Shown one piece after another: positions 25,460 to 34,428 of a stretch of 64,000 nucleotides of DNA (within the stretch, counting starts at the first letter, position 1; each line of letters begins with the position of its first letter). Both the position numbers and the translations under genes were made by a program. The notes under the pieces were generated by a model, which was given only the letters and a program-made list of their open reading frames with translations, ran no database searches and had not been told where the DNA came from. The stretch comes from Sphingobacteriales bacterium (lineage in GTDB: Bacteria; Bacteroidota; Bacteroidia; Sphingobacteriales; Sphingobacteriaceae). Location: NCBI GenBank assembly GCA_004293485.1, contig RDYW01000045.1, positions 24,129 through 88,128 on the forward strand, given 5' to 3'.

Positions 25460-28400
25460 TTATTTTTTCACAAACTTTTTAATCGCGATTAAGTTTTTGG
25501 TTTTAAAACCTTCGATTTTTAGGGTATATATACCTGTTTGCAATTGCGCCACATTCATTTCTAAATTTTGGCTTTGGGTATAGGTTTGTTTTACCATTAA
25601 TTTACCTAGGTTATCAAAAACTTTTACAATTACATCTTGCCTTAGCGTTGATGGTATATTAACCGTTAGTAATGTTTCAACCGGGTTAGGGTATACCGAA
25701 ATTAAAGCCGCATTTAACTCGCTTAAATCGTTATAGTTTATTGTTTCGTGGCCTACTGTTTCTTGGTTACCGTTATTATCTACTTGTACAAGTTTATAAT
25801 AATTTAAGCCAAGTATGGGTTTATTATCAATAAACGAATAGTCTTGTTGTTTAACGCTATTACCTTTGCCTTTTATTTCGGTTAAAGGGCTAAACACTTT
25901 ACCATCTATTGATTTTTGGATGATAAACATTTTATTGTTTGTTTCTGATAATGTTTTCCAACTTAATAAAGTACCCGCATTTATTTTGGTGGCTTTAAAC
26001 GAAAGCAAATTAATAGGTAACGAATTTATTTCTTTAAACTTTAGCACCAAGCGGTTAGCACCAAACGAGCTGGCTACATTTTTATCAATCGTAAAAGTAT
26101 AGTTTTTGGTGCTTTCATTAATCTCGGTTTGGGTGTTTAGGTAATTATCTTGTAGGGTAATTATTCTATCAATAGCTGGGCTAATATCTGTAAAGTTAAG
26201 GGTGCAGTTACCTGTTTCGGGGGCATTAACGGTAAGCGGTATTTGGTTTACAGTATTTATGGCAGGCATAAAATTAATAGCCAAGGCATTGTTATTGCTA
26301 TTTAAGGTATTTAATACGGTTGTATTGTTACCCATATAAGGCGCATCGGCATAGTCGAAATCGGCCATAAAGCCATCTTCAAACACAATAGCGGTTTCTT
26401 CTTTACCCGTGGTTGATACCAAGTTCATTCTAAACACTTTTCTTTCGGCCGTGGCACCAAAAGTACTTTTGGCACTAGCTAAAGTATTTTTTAAAGGTTT
26501 GGTAGTTAAAAGCCTAGCTGGTGCAGGTGGCGTGGTTGCTGCTACTTTATGGCTTTCCATAAAACTTACATTGGCTGTTCCGGTGGCAGTTTTTCTGATA
26601 TAAAAACCTTGCCCAGGCTGTATATACCTTGCAGGTAAGGCACTTGCCGTACCGCCTAATGGATTGTAAGGTGTAGTATTATTTACCGTTACCCCGTTGC
26701 TATACGTTACCATTCCTTGCCTATCGGGTTTAATAATAGAAAGTAAATCATCTATTACTAAGCTATTGGAAGCTCTAAACAAATCAAAATCAATGGTAGA
26801 TGGGTAGGGGTTGCCTATGGCATTAAAGCCATCGTAATTAGCATCGCCATTGTTTGTTTTTGTGGTAGAAACATTGATGGTACCTTTGTTAATTTCTCCT
26901 TTGTACGTCATAGTAACATTTTCGGGGGCGGTAAAAGGTGCATTAAACTTATTTGTAGGGCTAGTTCTGTTTCCTCTAAAAAAGAGGAAATAATTTTGCC
27001 CAGGGGCAATTTTACGGGCAAATAATATATCGGGTACATTATTAAACTGGCTTACAGCAGTAGTTACTGGTTCGTTATAGGTAACAAGGTTGGGCGCATT
27101 AGGGCCTGGGCCTGTACCTACATCAAAGCCATTGGCAGCACCACCTGGGCCTGTTATTAGCATACGGTTTTTTAATTGTTGAAAAACGGTACTATCGGTT
27201 GTACTATTACTGGCATCGTTTACAGGCGAACTTATCATACGTGTACCACGGGCATTGGCGGCTGCACCCCCAGTAAAAAACGATTGTACATTTACCAGTC
27301 CGCTTACATTGGCGCTGGTTGCTAATGCTGCAATACTAGAAGTACTGCCAGCGGTAGATAATAGCGTAAGATTTCCTGTACCTGATGCTAAAATAGAATT
27401 TGTACCCGATAAATTAACCACGCCGTTTATAAGCATAGGGTTGCTTAGGGTTACGGTAGCATTACGGCTTTGCGTATAGTTTAATAGGCTGCGTGTGGCT
27501 GCACTGCTTTGGTTCGAACCTGTAATTTGTGTGCTAGAAGTTAAAGTGCCGTTTAGGGTTAAGGTATTATTAGCTCCAATTACCAAAGTACTACCCGAAT
27601 TTGTGGTAAGGCTGTTTTCAATCGTTAAATTAGACGCTAAATTAACAGCCCCTGTACCGCTTAAAGTTAAATTGGTAATACCTGCCGCACCCGATGGTTC
27701 TTGTAAAAAAGTCCACATAGGGGTGTCAGCATTAGGTAGAGTAAGTGACGATGAGTTATTTAAAATTATAGATGATGTTGCTGAAGTACGCAACCACGCT
27801 TGGTTGGTACCCGAGCCTACAATATTGCCTCCAAGAGTAAGGCTAGTACCAGCATTTACATACAAAGTGCCTAGTGTAAGCGTAAGTGTGTTTGGCACAG
27901 CAAAATTATTGTTTAAAAAAACATGCCCCCAACCATTTTTTGTAAAATTAGAAATAGTGTTGCTTGTAAATACATTGGCGTTTACAGTTAAATCAACAGC
28001 GGCTGGGTTGGTAAATAGCACTGTACCTGTACTTGCATTAAAAGCACCACTGGTACGGGTAATGCTATTGCCCGAATAAGTAAGTGTATTGGTACCAAGG
28101 TTTAAAGTACCTGCTGTTAGGGTTAGGTTGCCTGCAATATTAATATTAGAAGCTAAATTACCCGTAGTTTGCGATGGGTTGTTCCAAGTAAAGTTTTGAA
28201 AATTTTGCCCATTAATACCCGCTGGTACCAATAAATTGGTAGTGTAACCAGCTACATTACAGGTAGAACCTGCAAGCCAAGTGGCTGTGGGTATAGTGCC
28301 AGCCGTGGTAGTAAAAGCATGGTTATATTGGCCACCACTATTAAAGTTTATACTACCTGAAGTATTGTTAATGGTACCTGAGTTTTGTAAAATACCTGTT

Positions 28401-30604
28401 ACATTTACATCGGTACCTGTACCGTTATTTACTGTAAACGTTTGGCCGCTGTTAACATTTAATTGCCCTCCGCCGTTTATAGTTAGTTGGTCGGCAGTTA
28501 CGGCCGAACTTACTGATACGGTATGTGGAGATTGTATGGTAATGGTACCTGATGCGCTTGAGGGGCTAAGGGTAGCATCTTGCCAATACATACCATCTGA
28601 TGAGCTTTCCCATAGAGTGTTTGTGGCCCAAGTGCCAGATGCTGCACTTCGGAAATTATCACTTGTAGCTGAATTTTGAAATTCGTTAGCTCCTAAATCG
28701 TAATTAGGTAATGCTGATAAGCTGTTGCCATAATAATCGTTTGTACCTATAGTTAAACTATAAGGTGAAGCATTTAGTTTTAATGCTTTATCGATAGCAA
28801 AAGCACCCGACCTAAGCCTGTAAGGGGCTAATGATTTTAATTGAATACCTAAAGGTAAAACTTTTGGCGTTATAGATGTAAAGCCATTGATTGCAGGGCT
28901 AAAAGTAACGGCTGATCCATTTGATATTGAACCAGCTAAAGTGTTGCCTCCATTTGGTAATTTAAGGTTAGGGTCGCTGGTAAAACCGTAGTCGACTGTT
29001 GGGCTAGTAGTTTGCTCTTGTGTTTGGTCGGTACGCCATGATGCTAGCGATGTAAAAAGCGTAGAAGCACTCATTTGCCATTTGGGGTTACTGGCTTTGT
29101 AATACAAATTATTTAAAAATTGTACGTTAGCAGGTGCAACATTAAGATTTGCGCCAGTATAGTTTGTTGCTTTCATAAAAAGCATGTTGGAGGCATCAAT
29201 ATTTACATCGGGGTCGGTATCTGTATCTGTTAAGTAAAAAATGTTATTGTAAAATTTTACACCTGTCATATTTCCTAAATTAGTAGGGTTTGTTACGTGA
29301 TCAGCGTATAATTTTACACCGCAAGGTAAAACTTTTCGTACGGGGTTAAAAATTAATATATCACTTAAAACTGTATTTTCGGCGTTTAAATATATAGTGT
29401 TGTTGTATATATAATCGTTTCTAATATTATCGTTTGTATTATTGTGGGCCCATAAAGTGATAGCACCAAAACCATTTTTACGACCATCGTTTTGGCTAAT
29501 GTTATATCTTATTGTATTGTTTTGATGTATGTTTCCAGTATTTTCGTATTGAAATAACCCATACCCGCCACCTTCGTTATCGTGGGCGTAATTGTATTGT
29601 ATTACACAGTTTTCGCAACCACCATCAATACCAAAACCATTTCCGTCGTTATTACGCCCGGCCAAATTAGAAAACGCTTCACAATATTCTATTGTTCCGT
29701 TAATAACATGGTAAAACCATATAGCAGCAGGGCCAGCACCAGTAAAGTTACTGTTTGTTCCATTATTGTTTGCTATGCAGTTACTAATGGTAACATTAGT
29801 AGCAGAAGAAACTAAAATACCGTTGCCAGTAGCCCTATCGGTTATTGTAGATAAGCCAGCGTTATTTGAAGTTCTGCAATTGGTAATTAAAATATTAGTA
29901 TTTGCAGCTCTGTCGGTTAAAAATGCACCCCAAGCTCCAATAAAAATACCTGCCGTACCACAATTGTTTACAGTAGTATTTTGGATGGTAATATTAGTAA
30001 AACCTCGAGCCGTACTGGCCGTAGCGCATTGGGTAAAAATTTTAATACCGTTGTCGCCATAACCTTCAAGGCTACAATTATCTATAAATACGTAGTCGCT
30101 GTAAGTATTGGTACCTACTTTGTCAAAAACAATTCCATTGTTTGTGTTAGTTCCTCCGTACATTCTATCACCGTATAAATTAATATTTTCTATTTTAATA
30201 CTACCTGTAAGACTTCTTATACCAGCGGTATTAATTCCTGAAACTATGGTGGCTCTTGTATTTGTACCATACTTACCAATAACAATGGGGTTAGCTGCTG
30301 TACCTACATCGTTAAGGTCAAAAAATAAACGACCAAGGTGTACAGAACCATCAGCAAAAAGTAATATTTTATCGCCAGGCTGATAGTTTATACTAGTACT
30401 ACTTGCTTTTAATAAAGTTTTCCAAGCGGTGGCAGTAGTAGTGCCATTATTGCTATCGTTACCTGTATCGGGGTTTATGTAATAGGTTACATTTTGTGCA
30501 AAAATAGATGTATTAAATAGTATCAAAAAAACAATTATAATGCATTTGTAAATTTTTTTTGTAAAGTGGGTTTTTGTAATTTTTGAGGGGTAAGTTTTTA
30601 TCAT
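25460..30604 (-). CDS. Giant secreted protein with type IX secretion sorting domain
   Basis: 1714 residues from the ATG at 30604, giving MIKTYPSK, a hydrophobic signal (IIIVFLILFNTSIFAQ) and a mature start at NVTYYINP. An in-frame ATG at 30661 adds an unlikely prefix. About residues 40-620 are a right-handed parallel beta-helix with many NN and GI turn motifs (ITIQNTTVNNCG, VTISNCIANNN). About 660-1100 are Gly/Thr/Asn-rich strand repeats of LTLTAGTLNLG type. The last 80 residues are a T9SS type A sorting domain (VYPNP, GIYTLKIE, KKFVKK). A surface polysaccharide-binding or lyase-like role is possible. No catalytic motif was identified. Confidence 0.9.
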   Translation of the reverse strand: MIKTYPSKITKTHFTKKIYKCIIIVFLILFNTSIFAQNVTYYINPDTGNDSNNGTTTATAWKTLLKASSTSINYQPGDKILLFADGSVHLGRLFFDLNDVGTAANPIVIGKYGTNTRATIVSGINTAGIRSLTGSIKIENINLYGDRMYGGTNTNNGIVFDKVGTNTYSDYVFIDNCSLEGYGDNGIKIFTQCATASTARGFTNITIQNTTVNNCGTAGIFIGAWGAFLTDRAANTNILITNCRTSNNAGLSTITDRATGNGILVSSATNVTISNCIANNNGTNSNFTGAGPAAIWFYHVINGTIEYCEAFSNLAGRNNDGNGFGIDGGCENCVIQYNYAHDNEGGGYGLFQYENTGNIHQNNTIRYNISQNDGRKNGFGAITLWAHNNTNDNIRNDYIYNNTIYLNAENTVLSDILIFNPVRKVLPCGVKLYADHVTNPTNLGNMTGVKFYNNIFYLTDTDTDPDVNIDASNMLFMKATNYTGANLNVAPANVQFLNNLYYKASNPKWQMSASTLFTSLASWRTDQTQEQTTSPTVDYGFTSDPNLKLPNGGNTLAGSISNGSAVTFSPAINGFTSITPKVLPLGIQLKSLAPYRLRSGAFAIDKALKLNASPYSLTIGTNDYYGNSLSALPNYDLGANEFQNSATSDNFRSAASGTWATNTLWESSSDGMYWQDATLSPSSASGTITIQSPHTVSVSSAVTADQLTINGGGQLNVNSGQTFTVNNGTGTDVNVTGILQNSGTINNTSGSINFNSGGQYNHAFTTTAGTIPTATWLAGSTCNVAGYTTNLLVPAGINGQNFQNFTWNNPSQTTGNLASNINIAGNLTLTAGTLNLGTNTLTYSGNSITRTSGAFNASTGTVLFTNPAAVDLTVNANVFTSNTISNFTKNGWGHVFLNNNFAVPNTLTLTLGTLYVNAGTSLTLGGNIVGSGTNQAWLRTSATSSIILNNSSSLTLPNADTPMWTFLQEPSGAAGITNLTLSGTGAVNLASNLTIENSLTTNSGSTLVIGANNTLTLNGTLTSSTQITGSNQSSAATRSLLNYTQSRNATVTLSNPMLINGVVNLSGTNSILASGTGNLTLLSTAGSTSSIAALATSANVSGLVNVQSFFTGGAAANARGTRMISSPVNDASNSTTDSTVFQQLKNRMLITGPGGAANGFDVGTGPGPNAPNLVTYNEPVTTAVSQFNNVPDILFARKIAPGQNYFLFFRGNRTSPTNKFNAPFTAPENVTMTYKGEINKGTINVSTTKTNNGDANYDGFNAIGNPYPSTIDFDLFRASNSLVIDDLLSIIKPDRQGMVTYSNGVTVNNTTPYNPLGGTASALPARYIQPGQGFYIRKTATGTANVSFMESHKVAATTPPAPARLLTTKPLKNTLASAKSTFGATAERKVFRMNLVSTTGKEETAIVFEDGFMADFDYADAPYMGNNTTVLNTLNSNNNALAINFMPAINTVNQIPLTVNAPETGNCTLNFTDISPAIDRIITLQDNYLNTQTEINESTKNYTFTIDKNVASSFGANRLVLKFKEINSLPINLLSFKATKINAGTLLSWKTLSETNNKMFIIQKSIDGKVFSPLTEIKGKGNSVKQQDYSFIDNKPILGLNYYKLVQVDNNGNQETVGHETINYNDLSELNAALISVYPNPVETLLTVNIPSTLRQDVIVKVFDNLGKLMVKQTYTQSQNLEMNVAQLQTGIYTLKIEGFKTKNLIAIKKFVKK

Positions 30605-30730
30605 AGTTAACAATTTTGTAGTGATACATCTATTTATTTTTAAATTATAGCAAGCTAACAATAAATAGTTGTTTTAGCAAATTTTTTAGCTATTAAAATA
30701 TTTCGATTTTACTGACTAGGAGGTTAAAAA

Positions 30731-31408
30731 TTATATTTTAATGGCTCGTAACATTTCGCGTTTCCCTGCTGCTCCTTTTACTTTTTGGATGCTCAAATCT
30801 AGGTTTTGTAGCATTCGTTTTAAGTTTCCTGTAATGGCGTAGGTAACAAATACGCCACCTGGTTTTAATAATTTTGTGCAGTGGTTAATGCTTTCTGAAG
30901 TCCACATTTGAGGTTGGTGGATAGCGGCAAAGGCGTCAAAATATATTATATCAAATATTTTTTCGGATGTAAAATTTAATAAAGGTATATGGGCTATTTG
31001 TAAATTACAAAGTGCATTTATAGCCACAATATTGGTAAAAGTACTTGGGTAATTATTAATAAATGCTTGCCATAATTGAGGTGTAATATATTTTTGGTAA
31101 CCTGTTTGGGTAATCATGTTATAACCAAGCGGAAAAGCCTCTATACCTGTATAATTTAATTTAATATTGTTGTTAATGCAATGCTGGGCACTTAATAAAA
31201 AATTAAGGCCTGTACCAAAGCCTACTTCTAAAATAGCAACTTGTGTAGCGGTATTGTTTTTTTCTAAAAAATACTGTAAGCCTTGACCTACAAAAACGTG
31301 TAAACTTTCTTGCAGGGCACCGTGTTTGCTGTGGTAGTTTTCGCCAATGGTGGGGTTATAAATGGTATTGGAGCCATCGGCGGTGGTAATAATTTGGAGG
31401 TTTTGCAT
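30731..31408 (-). CDS. mnmD: tRNA 5-methylaminomethyl-2-thiouridine methyltransferase MnmD
   Basis: 225 residues of stand-alone MnmD type. It starts MQNLQIITTADGSNTIYNP, a family hallmark, and has the SAM-binding ILEVGFGTGLNFLL, an FDIIYFDAFAA motif IV and a C-terminal GKREMLRA. It methylates the wobble uridine of certain tRNAs in the final step of mnm5s2U synthesis. In E. coli this is fused to MnmC1; here it is separate. Confidence 0.93.
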   Translation of the reverse strand: MQNLQIITTADGSNTIYNPTIGENYHSKHGALQESLHVFVGQGLQYFLEKNNTATQVAILEVGFGTGLNFLLSAQHCINNNIKLNYTGIEAFPLGYNMITQTGYQKYITPQLWQAFINNYPSTFTNIVAINALCNLQIAHIPLLNFTSEKIFDIIYFDAFAAIHQPQMWTSESINHCTKLLKPGGVFVTYAITGNLKRMLQNLDLSIQKVKGAAGKREMLRAIKI

Positions 31409-31452
31409 TTTTACTTTAATGATAATTTTTTTATGTGCAACGTTTTGAGTAA

Positions 31453-31626
31453 GGGATGGCAGCGGCCTGCCTGCCGGTAGGCAGGTATCATTTTTGGCTT
31501 AATGCTATTGGTTTAAATGAAGCACATATTTTTATTGCCAAAAATATTTAGCGTACAGCCCGCCCCCAAAAGCTTTTACCCTGCTTTGTTGTTGTGTGCA
31601 AAATTGTAGCTTTTGGGAATACGCCC
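31453..31626 (+). repeat. Dispersed structured repeat, copy 2
   Basis: GGGATGGCAGCGGC is followed by a GCCTGC-type hairpin (CCTGCCTGCCGGTAGGCAGG), then ATCATTTTTGGC pairing with GCCAAAAATAT and AGCGTACAGCCCGCCC. The tail contains a further long hairpin, CCAAAAGCT to AGCTTTTGGG, and ends AATACGCCC. It fills much of the 401-base gap between mnmD and the next lipoprotein gene. It is the same family as the copies at 4386, 49861 and 54414. Confidence 0.7.
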
Positions 31627-31663
31627 TAAAACTGCAAAAATTAATGTGTTTAATTTCTCATTT

Positions 31664-31715
31664 ATTTACACTGCTGGTTGCACACCACAAAATATTATTT
31701 TGGGGCAATGTAAAT
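31664..31715. repeat. Nested inverted repeat
   Basis: ATTTACACTGC pairs with GCAATGTAAAT (one mismatch) around an inner CCACAAAATA/TATTTTGGGG stem. It lies between repeat copy 2 and the lipoprotein gene at 31810. Its role is unknown. Confidence 0.45.
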
Positions 31716-31809
31716 GCTAAATTTCGTTGTAGTTAGTTATAATTTTAAAATAGCCTTAAGTAATTTTTTTGTATGTGCAATTAGATGATTTTTAGGGCGT
31801 TTAAGCATT

Positions 31810-32592
31810 ATGTTGCTTTGTAACTTTTTTGCTACACAAAAAAAATATCCCTTTTTTGTGTTTTTTATTAGCCTGTTTTTATGCGGATGTTCATCAGTGT
31901 ATATGCCTAATGTACCCAACGCATCAATGTTGAGTAAAAAAGGCGAGTTGCATGCCGGTGCACATGTTTCGCTAAGTGGCAATGCTAGCGTAAATACAGC
32001 TTATGCGGTAAATAATCATTTTGGATTAATGTTGAACGCATCAAGCATGTATAAAAACAAACATAAAAAAGATTTTAGGCAAAATTTGATAGAAATAGGA
32101 GCAGGCTATTTTACCACATTTGGGCTTAATAACAGCCGTATATTAGAAATATTTGCAGGCGTGGGCAACGGCAGCACACAAAGAAAATTTAGAGAATATA
32201 AAAACGATGTATTGCTAAGTGCTGTAAACGAGGATTTTAATTTTAACAAATCGTTTTTTCAGGTAAACTATACATCAAAAAAGAAAAAAGGATTAAAACT
32301 TTTTGGCAAAAACTATCCTGTAAATTATGGAACGGTGCTTAGGGTGAGTTATTTAGCTATCGAAAGGTTTAGTAAAAATGGCATTTTACAACCTACCGAA
32401 AACAATATATTTTTAGAACCAGTATTTTTTACCCGCTTAAAACTGAGCAAAATATTACAACTACAATACACCAGTGGCAGTAATTTTGGCTTGCGTAGCC
32501 GAAAATTTTTAACGGCTGGCAATACCGTATTTACAATAGGTGTTGCGCTTAATTTTGGTGAACTTTATGCTTTTAGTTTTAAAAAGCCATAA
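31810..32592 (+). CDS. Putative lipoprotein with beta-barrel-like body
   Basis: 260 residues. A hydrophobic signal sequence ends in the lipobox SLFLCGC, giving a lipidated Cys near residue 27. The mature part begins SVYMPNVPNA and continues with KGELHAGAHVSL and AYAVNNHFGLMLNA. These resemble strands of small outer-membrane proteins with polar hairpins, and it ends FGELYAFSFKKP. No family name is recognised. No operon partner is evident. Confidence 0.65.
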   Translation: MLLCNFFATQKKYPFFVFFISLFLCGCSSVYMPNVPNASMLSKKGELHAGAHVSLSGNASVNTAYAVNNHFGLMLNASSMYKNKHKKDFRQNLIEIGAGYFTTFGLNNSRILEIFAGVGNGSTQRKFREYKNDVLLSAVNEDFNFNKSFFQVNYTSKKKKGLKLFGKNYPVNYGTVLRVSYLAIERFSKNGILQPTENNIFLEPVFFTRLKLSKILQLQYTSGSNFGLRSRKFLTAGNTVFTIGVALNFGELYAFSFKKP

Positions 32593-32933
32593 ATTTTGGG
32601 TTTTATTAAAAAAATAAAACTTATGGTTGTTATACTTTCTTAATTAATTATTAAACACTTAACTATTTTGCGAATTAAAAAAAGCTGCTGTTGCACTTTT
32701 GATTAAAAAGAAAGGTTTTTATTACTATAATTGAAAATTAATAAAATAAATTTTAAAATAATATCAAATTAGCTTAATGGTTTGTTGTTACAAATATGTT
32801 ACAATAAATTGCGTATTACCAAATATTATAATATTTTTACAAACACATATTTAAAATAAACAATACACTCTAATAATTTAATTAAAATCGAAATTTAAGT
32901 AAATTCAAAAAATATTAAAAGCATAATATATAT
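32593..32933. other. Gene-free AT-rich intergenic stretch
   Basis: 341 bases, nearly all A and T with poly-T and poly-A runs. I see no reading frame, hairpin terminator or clear TAnnTTTG promoter here. Confidence 0.5.
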
Positions 32934-33248
32934 ATGACAAAAAAGCTAATAGCTACATTTTTAAAAAAAAGAAATAAAACTATACGAATAAGCTTAATAG
33001 CAATTTTGTTTTTAATACAAAATTTATCTTCCTATGCAGCTTGTGACCCCAAGCTCGACCCATTTTGTGATGATGTTAATGAAGCTCCTTTAGGTCCCGA
33101 GGATTGCGATCCTAACTTAGACCCCTACTGCGAAGATGTAAACGTACCTTTAGATTCTGGTATTTTTGTAGTTTTTTCTTTTACTTTAATAATAGGTGTT
33201 TATTTACTTCAGAAAAGTGATTTTCAATTAAAAAAAAATATAGCATAA
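32934..33248 (+). CDS. Small secreted protein with tandem Cys-Asp motif and C-terminal anchor
   Basis: 104 residues: a signal peptide, then two near-identical units CDPKLDPFCDDVN and CDPNLDPYCEDVN, then VPLDSGIF, a single membrane helix and a basic end (KSDFQLKKN). The [V]PLDxG-helix-basic pattern resembles PID-CTERM tails of Bacteroidota, which are proposed sorting signals. The acidic Cys-containing repeats could bind calcium or form disulfides. No sorting enzyme is seen in the window. The tail assignment is from memory and is tentative. Confidence 0.6.
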   Translation: MTKKLIATFLKKRNKTIRISLIAILFLIQNLSSYAACDPKLDPFCDDVNEAPLGPEDCDPNLDPYCEDVNVPLDSGIFVVFSFTLIIGVYLLQKSDFQLKKNIA

Positions 33249-33391
33249 TTTTTTAAATCCCAAATTTTATACTTAAAATTTACAAACATTTATTTACTAT
33301 TAGGGTTAAATGTTTGTATTGATTATTAAACTTTTATCCTTTTTTTTCAAAAAGTTTTTAAACCAATTTTTTTATTAAACGTTTTTTAATT

Positions 33392-33706
33392 TTGAGTATT
33401 AAAAGAGAAATTAAATGCCCAAATTGTAGCCAATTTACTTTATGGCTAGGTCGTGATTACGACCGATGTTTACATTGTGCTGAATTTTTACAAAACCAAG
33501 AATTTATTAAAAAACTTGAAAATGATATAGTTACGAAAGTAAAAGAAGAAAATGATATATTTTATATTCGCCCTAACGATAGCGGGTTTACCAAAATTAG
33601 CAAACGTTTTTTTAGAAGACTTCGAAAAATTACTATGATTGTTCAAGCACTTTTTATAGGTTTTATGACTTTTATTTTATGGATTTTGGGGATGTTGGCT
33701 ACTTAA
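33392..33706 (+). CDS. Small zinc-ribbon membrane protein
   Basis: 104 residues starting at TTG (33392), MSIKREIKCPNC. It has a zinc ribbon CPNC...CLHC (about residues 9-30), a charged middle region and a C-terminal membrane helix (about 78-102), so the ribbon is cytosolic. There is no named family. It is translationally close to the next membrane protein (one base between stop and start), so the two form a pair. Confidence 0.6.
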   Translation: MSIKREIKCPNCSQFTLWLGRDYDRCLHCAEFLQNQEFIKKLENDIVTKVKEENDIFYIRPNDSGFTKISKRFFRRLRKITMIVQALFIGFMTFILWILGMLAT

Positions 33707-33707
33707 A

Positions 33708-34073
33708 ATGAAACCAATTAATAAAACTTTTTTTTTATGCCTTTGTATTATTTGGGCATCTGTTTTTTTGCTTACTAAATCCAAAATTTACCTTCCCAAT
33801 ATATTTCAATTTTACCTCTTAGATTTAATTGCTGTGCCTGTTTTGGCCAATTTAGGTTTATATTTTTTACAGTTTATTACTCAAAATAACAGCCTTTTAC
33901 TTAAACCTTGGCAATTAATTTTTGTAATAATAAGCGTAAGTATTTATTTCGAAATAGTATTGCCCTTATGTAAACCTAGCCGTTACACTGCCGATATATA
34001 TGATGTACTTTGCTATGTTTTAGGTGGGATATTTTTTTTGGCGATAGGTAAAATTAAAAAACAATTAAATTAG
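33708..34073 (+). CDS. VanZ-like small membrane protein
   Basis: 121 residues with about four membrane helices. The motif SRYTADIYDVLCYVLGGIFF near the C-terminus resembles the conserved R-D-D-G core of VanZ-like proteins. Related short proteins in Bacteroidota are sometimes named magnesium citrate secondary transporter on weak evidence. Its partner is the zinc-ribbon protein directly upstream. Function is unknown. Confidence 0.6.
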   Translation: MKPINKTFFLCLCIIWASVFLLTKSKIYLPNIFQFYLLDLIAVPVLANLGLYFLQFITQNNSLLLKPWQLIFVIISVSIYFEIVLPLCKPSRYTADIYDVLCYVLGGIFFLAIGKIKKQLN

Positions 34074-34100
34074 GCTTTAGAAAAACACAATACACAAAAA

Positions 34101-34129
34101 AACCCACTTTAATAAAAATAAAGTGGGTT
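34101..34129. terminator. Terminator of the Leu/Gly tRNA unit
   Basis: AACCCACTTTA-ATAAAAA-TAAAGTGGGTT, an 11-bp stem between the plus-strand VanZ-like gene and the 3' end of the minus-strand tRNA-Leu. Confidence 0.75.
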
Positions 34130-34130
34130 G

Positions 34131-34215
34131 TACTCAGAGCGGGAATCGAACCCGCACTCCTTTAACGGGAACAGGATTTTAAGTCCTGCGTGTCTACCAG
34201 TTCCACCATCTGAGC
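34131..34215 (-). tRNA. tRNA-Leu (UAA)
   Basis: 85 bases with an extended variable arm, as expected for Leu. The anticodon stem is CAGGA/TCCTG with loop CTTAAAA, giving UAA. The T arm is GCGGGTTCGATTCCCGC. The acceptor begins with a G-U wobble pair. CCA is not encoded. Confidence 0.95.
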
Positions 34216-34240
34216 GTGGGTTTTTAGCGTTTTAAAAACA

Positions 34241-34268
34241 AATCCCTTCCTTATTGGAGGAAGGGATT
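34241..34268 (-). terminator. Hairpin between tRNA-Gly and tRNA-Leu
   Basis: AATCCCTTCC-TTATTGGA-GGAAGGGATT forms a 10-bp stem. It may partly end transcription or separate the two tRNAs during processing. Confidence 0.5.
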
Positions 34269-34270
34269 AG

Positions 34271-34343
34271 AGCGAAAGACGAGGTTCGAACTCGCGACCT
34301 CAACCTTGGCAAGGTTGCGCTCTACCAACTGAGCTACTTTCGC
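34271..34343 (-). tRNA. tRNA-Gly (GCC)
   Basis: 73 bases on the minus strand. Acceptor GCGAAAG/CTTTCGC, D arm AGCTCAGTTGGTAGAGC, anticodon loop TTGCCAA (GCC) and T arm GCGAGTTCGAACCTCGT. CCA is not encoded. It is transcribed with tRNA-Leu(UAA) from the promoter at 34379. Confidence 0.95.
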
Positions 34344-34378
34344 ATTTTATGAAAAGAACATTTCCCTTTGCGGGAGTG

Positions 34379-34408
34379 CAAATATATACAGAAATGTGTA
34401 TTTTACAA
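34379..34408 (-). promoter_or_regulatory. Promoter of the tRNA-Gly/tRNA-Leu unit
   Basis: On the minus strand, TTG (34406-34408), 19 bases, then TATATTTG (34379-34386): a perfect match to the Bacteroidota pattern, 36 bases before the mature tRNA-Gly. Confidence 0.75.
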
Positions 34409-34428
34409 GTAGCTGTTTTAAAAATATT

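Noticed and set aside
27495..28679. Long plus-strand open frames opposite the T9SS cargo
   Set aside because: The composition of the cargo's repeats leaves few stops on the opposite strand. Products are Val/Pro-rich with no domain, and the sense frame is clearly the gene.
31597..31611. Zur-box-like sequence TGCAAAATTGTAGCT
   Set aside because: It lies in the tail of repeat copy 2, about 200 bases from any start codon, and is not linked to a promoter; likely chance.
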